This document shows, piece by piece, positions 1 to 9,400 of a stretch of DNA of 64,000 bases (position 1 is the first letter of the stretch; each line of letters begins with the position of its first letter). The DNA is from Cladopsammia gracilis (taxonomy: Eukaryota > Cnidaria > Anthozoa > Scleractinia > Dendrophylliidae). A model generated the notes under the pieces. It was not told the origin of the DNA. It did no database searches and was given only the letters and a program-made list of their open reading frames with translations. Position numbers and translations under genes: made by a program. Location of the stretch: contig JAJGOT010000347.1 in assembly GCA_022457155.1 (NCBI GenBank), positions 62,001 to 126,000 of the forward strand, in the 5' to 3' direction.

Positions 1-403
1 CTCCCCTACCTATTAGGTACACTAGTAAATAAGTATATCCAAACAGCTAGTTTTAAGTTGTAGCCTTGTATTGTTAGTTCTATGTAACGTTTCTATTATA
101 TTTATGTATTTTGTTGACTTTCTCGACCAATCAGAAGTAAAACCAAAACCAATCGTGACTTGCTCGCACGCGTTTTCCCGCGCTTGGCGCCGCCGACATG
201 TAATTGCTTCGAGCTCTGATTGGTTCATTGGATTGTTTACGACTGCTGTGATTGGTCAGGGTAATTACTTTGGTTTTGGTTTTACGACACTCAATTGAAA
301 ATCTGGCCACAATCATGAAAACACGATATATCACCTGGGACTGTGTCCCTCTAAAGAACATGAATTATAAACTAAAGACATTTGTATCCATTTCTTTATA
401 GTT

Positions 404-456
404 ATGGAAGTGGACATACGTGTATCCAGTGAGATTGCAGGTGAAGATTGCTCAAG
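404..456 (+). CDS. OTU gene, coding exon 1
   Basis: This exon holds the start ATG (404) and 17 codons plus two bases before the donor GTAATT at 457. An acceptor-like TTTCTTTATAG ends at 401, so an intron in the 5' UTR is likely. The short, acidic N-terminus has no recognisable motif. It is assigned because its phase (2) fits exon 2; it is the least certain exon. Confidence 0.5.
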
Positions 457-3400
457 GTAATTCAATAAATGTTTGTCGGAAATTTTAAACGGTGCTAGAA
501 TGTTGATGGCCTTTGTTCCCACTACGTCTACAACTTGTATTAACCCCTAAATAGACAAATACTGACATTGATTCAAGCCTTTTCTATCGCGTAATCGTTG
601 ATGAGGGCGAACCCCGAATCAACTACTCACGCGATAGAAATCAAGAGCGAATAATCTAATTGTTTTAGTATAAATCTACTAGACGCTCAAAACTTAACAA
701 CAAATAATCTTCACAGACACTTCGAAAACGCGAAGAAGCGGCGCCATTAGGCTACTCACTAGCTCTACTCGCTTTCTGCAACAGAATAGATAGTGAGTAG
801 GGTGGCTAATAAGAGAACAGAATTCGTGATAAAACGTAAGTAGATTTATACTTATAAATATTACATTCGATATGCCATCGCCAGTGGTTTATAGGGGAGA
901 AAAGGTGGCGAGGGGTGTCCCAAGGTGGGGAGGAAGGGGGCGGGGGGGGGGGGGGGGGGGGAGATCCACACCAAAGTCAAATGCCCCGGATCTATACCGG
1001 TTCGTTCTCCAACCCACACGGGCTTACCGTTGACTTGTGTAATACGTCTCTTGTAATCTCTGTTCATTTTGTGTTTACAGAGCTGCAGACTCCTCTTGTT
1101 CCACTGAAATTCCGGCGAGCGGCTCCTTGGATTGCAACCCGGATGACTCGTCCCTCTGCCTAGACGACCAGTTCCGTCTGTTGGGATTTCGTCGTGAAAC
1201 GGTCCCTGCAGACGGGCATTGTCTGATCCATGCATGGCTGAGGGTGAGTAAGCATTCCGTGTGTCTTCGAATAATAGAGTGACGCCCTAGAAGCAGCATT
1301 TTTCCCTTTGTGAAAACAAAGGAAACAATCGCCTCTCTCAAATATGTAATCGCCTTTTCCACTTCTCCACCTTCCAAACATAAACGTGAGCCCGGATATT
1401 GAGCGGCTCCGACTGAGACAGTCCTGTTGACAGGAGAGGGCGAGGTAATTTAAAATTTCTTCTGACAGGAATTAATGTCACCGGGCCACTGTCTGTGGTG
1501 TACAGTGGACGGAATGAATCTGTTATAAAAATGTTTACAGGCTTTCCCTCGCCTCGCTCCCTTTCACACCTGTCCCTCTCCGTCAGCACTCACTCTGCTT
1601 CCCACTTCGCTTCCCTCTATCCTGGAACAGGCTCTCGGTCATGGCGTCAAACTGAGCGCAGCTCCGTCCGTACGCCATGACCGAGCTAGAGCCAAAGTCA
1701 ATGAGCATTTTATCATATGACCACTACTGCGTGTCTACGTTGTGTCTCATTAGGACCATTTATGCGAGAGACAATAGGGCCATTTATACGGGAGACAATA
1801 AGACGCGTCTTATCTAAGACGCGACTTAAATAAGACGCGAACTGTACGGTTTATATGTTCGCGTCCTACATAAGACGCGAAGATCACGTATAAATGGTTC
1901 GAGTCTTATTTTGGATACAGCCTCGTTTATATTTAATGTTATCATTAGCAACAATCTGCAACAATCCAGTTTCAAGAAGGAAAGGACTTTTTCTGAGATG
2001 TTTTTTCAATTTTGAGAAGAAAATTGATAAACTCGGCGTTGCATAAAAAGAATAAAACAGAAATCCGAGAAGAGTCGGTAGAAAGGAATTAATTCTCTTC
2101 TACAGAAGTCCACGTACTCCTCTGTTTTTTCGGTGTCTTTGTTGGTGTTTTTGAGCACTGCGTAGCCATTTTGTTAGCCAGTGAGAGAAGGGTCAGTGAC
2201 TCGTCAAAAAAATATGGTTTTGTTGTGACGCATGCTCACTTATAGTTCACGTCTTATTTAGGACGCTAAAGCATTTGTACTAAGGAAGTTCACGTCTTAT
2301 TTAAGACGCGGACAAAATAAGAAGTCTGAGGAAAATTTCTGTGGTAATTTAATGATAATTTGTGAGACCTATGGAATGTTTTGACCACTTTACATTTCAA
2401 ACATGAAAAAACACGTGATTTATTCAAAATCGAACAGTTTAATTTGTTTGAACTTTTCGAGTTTAGTGTGCTAGACTGTGTAGATTATAGCGCATTTATT
2501 CGCTTGTCGCGGGTAGCCCCAAAATCGAAAGATAATTAGGAAAAACTCTTTTTCGCCATGTTTGTTTACCGTTGCTATGGAAACGCCGATTTAGCACAAA
2601 AAGCGCATCGCTCAAAATTTTCATCCAAGCCTAACATCTGGTATCAAATTCAGATTCATTGAGCTAAAGCAAGATTATGTATAAGCGCATTCAAAAAGGG
2701 AAGTGTGACCCCAAAAAAATACTTGGAGCCACCTTAAAACGAGAAAGTTTGTAGACAATTCATAACAATTGAACAACGATCAATTCAGCTTGTACTTCGA
2801 TTTTACAGTTATAGCTTACTTGCTCATGGAAAAAGCCACATCGACTAAGTGTTTTTTATGTTAAATTGTTTCCTAACGGTGTAAATTTTTCTAAAACCTA
2901 CTGATCTCAGCTCGCTGCAGTGATTTTAGACTATTCGCCGCTTTGTTTAGGTAGCCGTGTGTTTGTTCAATTTGTTTTGAATGGAACTTTTTAACGACAC
3001 AAAACACTTACTTGTCAATTTGCGGGAATTCAGGAATTTTCTGCCATTTTCCTGTGTTTTTTTATCATGTACTCTGTCTTTCTCTGGGCAGACGAAAGCT
3101 CTCCGTGTATAGTTATCGATTTGCATAAACTGATTTAATTTTGGCGTGGCAAAATGTTTATTCGCTGCTAGTTTATTCAGATATTGACGTGTAAAAGTAA
3201 GAAATGGCGCGAGGTAAAATGTTGAGGCAAGGTTTTGTAATGATTCAAAGTTTATACATGTCGATGATTTTTTTTCTTGAAATTGCGATTTGTTATCAAT
3301 GTGTTGAATTGTTGATGTTTACGCCAACAGTTTCAGTTCGCACTGAGTTTAATAGCAGGGACATACGGCGCGATACTCGTAAGGCCGGACGGCATTTTTC

Positions 3401-6400
3401 CAGCCCGCTCATGTCATCACGACACGTATGGCCCTCATACGGTACTCTCTCAATGGTTTTGCAAATCTAGCTACGCTATGATGCCCCTTAATTAATTACT
3501 ACATATTTTTAACAGGCAATGCAGGCAGAGGGACACGAAATGAATGCAACATCTTGTAGACTCCTTGAAGATATCGACAGTGAAATCAATCACCACATGG
3601 AGTTCTACAGCTCCTTCTTCACTGGAGACTGGAGGAAGGAGTTAGACCAGTACAGATTTGACAGGGTGTTTAATAGCAATACTGCAGATCTAATCATATA
3701 CGCCCTGTCAAATCTTACTGTCGCTTCATGCGAACTGTTCACTGCTGCCTCCGGTAAGGTAAAGAAGGCGCTCACCATCACTCCGAGCTACATCCAGGAA
3801 GAGCCAAGGCTAAACATACGGCTCTTTTATCACGACTACCACTATGAGCCGCTCATCATCGTGGTAAGCAAATAACAATAACCGACCAGTTAGTTTAGTT
3901 TATTGCGTTTGTCACTAAAATGAAATAATAGATGGATAACTGACTGCATCAAAAACGAAAAAAAGACAGAAAACAAACAAAACTACGTTGAATTAAGTAA
4001 TGATCCGCATCAGAAGGATAGTGCTTAACGGCAATGCACGATGGAATTTAAACTTTTTTAGACTACGAGCAGTCTCTCTTTCCCAGCTTAGTCCGTCAAG
4101 CGAGAAACGAAAAAACATTAGCGAACGGATAATGGCCGCACGAAACTGGGGGCGAGGCAGGCGCGTAATGTTTTTCGTTTCTCGCTCGACGGACTAAGCT
4201 GGGAAAGAGAGACTGCTCGTAGTCTAAAACTTTTTTCATTCTTTCAACTAGTGATCTCATTGGCCAAGGCTCAAAAACCGCTAAAATGTTAAGGTTCAAG
4301 GTGCATAAAGTCTATTGCATGCAAGTTTTAAAAGATATCGTATTTGGGGAACTTCATCAAAGAAGCAAAATTATTAGCTATTGTCTTCCACTATTCTGAA
4401 CATTACCTAAAATTTATTTGACGCAAATGGATTTTCTTTATTTTTATAATGAAATATAATTATGAACCATCAGATCCTCCTCTATTCTTGAAACCAAAGA
4501 TATTCTATGTGGGAAAGAGCCAATGCCGCAGAACAATGAAGTTTACTATAGTTCTTATGTGGAGCATTACTTAACATATGACAGGAGAACAGAACGAAGT
4601 TCAATTTACAACTGTTCCCTTAGGTTAAGAAATAGTTAATTAATATAATGACAGTCAATGTATACAGGGTGGGTAAAAGAAATTACGAATGTGACGGGGA
4701 GTGCGTTGGGAGTTCGTGAAGGTAGTAAGAATACAAGTTAAAAGAAAGTGACGACAGGGAGGCACAATGTTTACAGGTAAAGGTAAAGGTAAAGTCGCAC
4801 ACGGCCGGAGCTTAACCGGGTTTCTGTCGCATGAAGCAACTAGGAATATTGCTACTCCCCCCCCTCCCCCTCCCCCCCTCCCCTCCCCCCCTCTCCTCCC
4901 CCTCCCCTCCCCTCAAAAAAGTCATTTATTATATAAACACCAATGGAATACCAGATGAGCTTTCGCACTTCACTCGTTCGCTGCGCTCACTCCTGAAATA
5001 TTTTTCAACACTCGAAGAGAAATTTCGTATCTTCGCGCGGCCATGTAATATCCTTTAGGTATCCGTGGCCAACCGCACGAAAACGCGTGCGCGAAAGTAA
5101 CGAACGGTTTGGGTTTTACTTCTGATTGGTTCAAAACCTGGCAAGAGCATAGTTAGCAAATCACAAAGCGTAGCAATACAAAACGAAGGCAATTCCGAAA
5201 TTACTTTCGACACTCAATTATAAGGTGCATTAAGGCTTTCCATAATCTCTAGCTTTTTGTTGCCCTGACTTGAGCGAGAAAGTATATTTCAGTGGCTAAA
5301 TATTTTTTTACTCAAAATTTGCGGAAAAGGAGACAAACTAAAATGACAAGGATAATAATTAGTATGACGGGAAACGAGGTTTCAGACACCATGGTGGCAG
5401 CGGAGCTCCTGCGCGAATACTCGGATAGCGCAAGTGAAAGCATCATACTTGTTTAGCGCATACCAGACCAACATCCATGAAACACTGGATTTTGATCATG
5501 CGTGAAACAGGTATAAAATAACAAGAAAAGTCTGTTGATGGTAAGGTTTTTAATTTATTTATAGGGAAAAATGACAAGGGTGCGCGCGCGAGGGGAACGT
5601 GCGAAGGAGAGAGTTGGCTCTCCCCGTTTCGCGCGTTTCTTTCTCTCGCGCGTTCTTGAAATTTCGACACCTGCTACGCAGGGTATTTGAGAGTTTGAAG
5701 CTCGCACCTTCTTTCTGACTCTGTAAGTTTACTATGTTACTTACTGCGGTTGTTGTTTTTTTTAAAAAAGGAACAAGAGGAGACCATCAGGGAAAACATA
5801 AAACTCAGAAAGGAAAATAATGAACTCAAAAAAGAAGTTTTTCACCTCAAAGTAAGTAGGAGTCACTGACATGAAATTTTGTATCAAGAAGGGATTATTG
5901 TATCTAGCCTAGTTTTGTAAGCTTCCCTAAATGTATGTGCGCTCCGCGCAGTCATTAATTAACCCTTTCACTCCCAGAGTCAATTATGGAGACATGTAGT
6001 GTAGTTCTAACTTTTTGAGTCTGTGGACGAAATCCTATGGTGTGACCATTTAAATGAAACCTCTTCAGCAGTACTTGTTCATGGTACCATTTGTTTTTCA
6101 ATATTTTACAAAATGAAATTTTGTTCTTTGACACTCTTGGGAGTTAAAGGATTAATATGCAAAAAGGATCAGTGCTGGATCCAGACTTGATCGTAAGGGG
6201 GAGTCGCCGGGTATCATAACAATCATCCTTCCTGAGCCTCTATCAACTACCTATAGTACTCTTTTAACTAGAAATACTTCGAACCTCACGAAGCTCGGGG
6301 AAGGGTGCACCGCGGGTTGAAACTTTGGTGGCGTCTCGATTTGCGTATGAGGCTTTTCGCCATTCCACTTCGTATTCTTTGAAAACAAAAGCGTTGGTAA

Positions 6401-9400
6401 AAGGTCCTTTCGATGGTTAGCGTACCGTTTACAATCCGCCATCTTTGTTTACCATGCATTTAAAGGCTCACATAAAGTAATACCACGTCCAGGCGTTCCC
6501 ATCATCCTCTTTCGTTTGTCTGACGTCATTCAAGCTTTGTGGCGCTGTTACCAGGCAACTGGACGACACCTTCATCAATTTATATGTATATATATATTTT
6601 TTCTCGAATTCGCGCGGCTTAGTTCCCGAGGCACGACAGATTCATCAACCTCGGTTCGCGAGGAAATACGTAATCAAAAAGCTTGGAATGGTCAACCAAA
6701 CGATTTAAGGAAACTCCTGCATTAATTAATTAATTAATTAATTTATTTATTAATCAATTAGATTTTAAATTGGGCAAGATTTCCGGATTACCCCATGCAT
6801 TGTCTTGTTCGCGTTCGTTTGTTTAAGTTCATAGAAGTGCGTGCGTGATAATTGTATGGGGCTATACGAAGACGTCATTTTAAATTTTCTTTTTCTTTGT
6901 TATTAGTTCATTAGTATAGGACATATTATACTTTCTCGGAGATATTAGTCTTTCCGGCTACCCTGGAAATCCGAGTTTGTATTGGGAGGGGTAGTGGCAA
7001 GGATGCATTATCCTTTGACCAGGAGCCGATTGCTTTGACTGATATCAAAGACGGCCTTTACCCTTAATCTTTTGACAAATGTAAAAGGCGTATAGTAACG
7101 GCGCTACGCGTTTTGATGCAGTGGAGTGAACAAGGGGGCAAGAAAATGTCAGGAGGCTGAAAAGGATTTTCTAACGGGACCCTCCTCTCAATCCGTCCCT
7201 GAAGGATACACATTGACTATCTAATTTTCCCAGTGTTGTTTGGGATGACTTGTCACAACAGCTGAGTGAGAAACTTCAAAAACTACAAAACCGGGCTGCA
7301 AGAGTTATTACTAAATCAAGCTATGATACGAACTCTAGGTTTCTTCTTAACTCACTTGGGTGGGATAACTTGTGTGTCAGAAGGGCCAAGCAAAAAGCTA
7401 ATATAATGTACAAAAGTGTTAATAAGCTAATAAGCTAAACAAAGACTGGCATTACCTAAGCCGAGAACTGACTACCTTAAGCGAAGCTATAGTGGAGCTT
7501 TCCTGTGGAATAACCTTCCAGAGGAACTAAGAACAACTCAATCACTGAGCCTTTTTAAAAAAGGTATCAGTGAATGGTTTTCCCTATCGGAATCTCACAC
7601 GGCAAATATGTAAAACAGTGAATTGCTTTTTTATATTGTAAATACTGATATTTTTAACCGTGTATAAATAAAGATTTTGATTTGATTGAAATCATATAAT
7701 TATGAACATGTAATTTTAACTCAAGTATGGTTTTTATATCTTTTAGGCCAGGCAGGACGATTTGATAAATGGCATTAATTTTCTTATTAAAGAATATGAC
7801 AAAGAGAAAGGTTAGTTTACAACTGAGGCCCCATTAGTGGTTATTAGGACAAAGGATATGTAGGTAAAAACTGCCGATAAAGATATAGGATAATTGAAGG
7901 AAAACGTAACGGAATGCGGGAGAAAAAAAAAACGGAAGGGGGGGGGGGGGGGGGGGGGGGGGCTGAAGTAACCCTTCAAAGCTTCTTCCTTCCCTTTGCG
8001 CTCTCTCTCTCCACGCGCTTCGCGCGCGCTCAAAATCCTCATGTCTGCTCCCCTTTCTAACACGTCCTTTTGTTTCATGTCATTAGACACTCTTCTCGAT
8101 GAGATAATGTCTTTGCGGACAAAACTTGAGGTAATGAATTAATGAATAAATACCTTATTATAGGAAATTAACAATGCACGTTGACAACGCGAAGAAAATT
8201 TACGTTACACTAAATTAACGCGAATTTTTCAAAAGGGTTTACATGCATTAAATGAACGCGAATTTTTCGATAAGCATCTTGCTTTATTTACTTCGATTTT
8301 CATAATTCTGCAAATTCGCACTTTACATCTCTGAACGCCAAACTGCGTTTTGGCTTCCGTCAATAAAACCTTCCAAGACAAATGCACGGATGTTACTAAG
8401 TTTTTTTTAAAGCCGAAAATTTGGTTTTGAAGCCTATAAACTAGACCCTGTCAATTCAAAAGATCTTTCAAAGCCTCCGTGAAATCACCAAGAACTGCTC
8501 ACTCGTTTTGTAATGAAATAAAGGTGCTTTAAATAACAATGTTGTAAAATAGCGTGCATTAAATTTACATCGACATTAATTAAGATACATTAAATTAACG
8601 CGAATTTTGTAAAATCGCGTTAATAAAGTGCATTGTTAATTTCCTATAATAAGGGAAATGAATGACTATATGACTCACATAGCGCGCTTTTACATGTACA
8701 TAAACTTATGAGAATGAGATCACACGTCAGCTCATAAAGGCGCCTCAAGTAACCGCTATCGGCACATTGTTGATCAGGCCCTGGTTGTTCAAAAGATGGA
8801 TAGCGCTATCCACCGGATAAATCACTATCCAGTGGATAACACAATGGATTTTGTTAATGCTTATCCACTGGTCAGTGATTTATCCGGTGGATAGCGCTAT
8901 CCACCTTTTGAACAACCGGGACTTGATTGCCCCAACCCCACCCATTACATTTAATTCAGCGATTTACGAACGAATCCCTTTGGGAAAGAAATTAAAGTGC
9001 CTATCACCCCTAGAAAGTTATTTTCAGAATCAACTCTATGTACATTGAATAGTTGAATGGTAAAATATTTCTTGTTTTGAACGTCGCGTTTGTGAGATTT
9101 GAATTTGCAAAATGCTAATTAGATGACGTCAACCCGGGAATTTGCCATTATTTCTACGCCAATTTACAATGCGCAGTTTACAGCTTGAGGATAATTAATT
9201 TGATAAATACTAAAAATAAACTGTGGATAGTCAATTGATTCGTAAAAAAAATATTTCGTTGAGGTGTAAACAAGAAGTTGTATAATAAATTATTCCCGAA
9301 TTGACCTCATCTAATTAGCATTTTGTAAATTCAAATCTCTATAACTCACTAACACGACGTTCAAAACAAGAAATATTTTACCATTCAACTATTCAATGTA

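Noticed and set aside
861..1235. Minus-strand open frame of 124 codons
   Set aside because: Shadow of OTU exon 2 and the poly(G) tract; the plus-strand exon has splice sites and OTU motifs.
4767..5058. Proline-rich open frames over the C/T tract
   Set aside because: They exist only because of low-complexity sequence; no homologous domain and no splice support.
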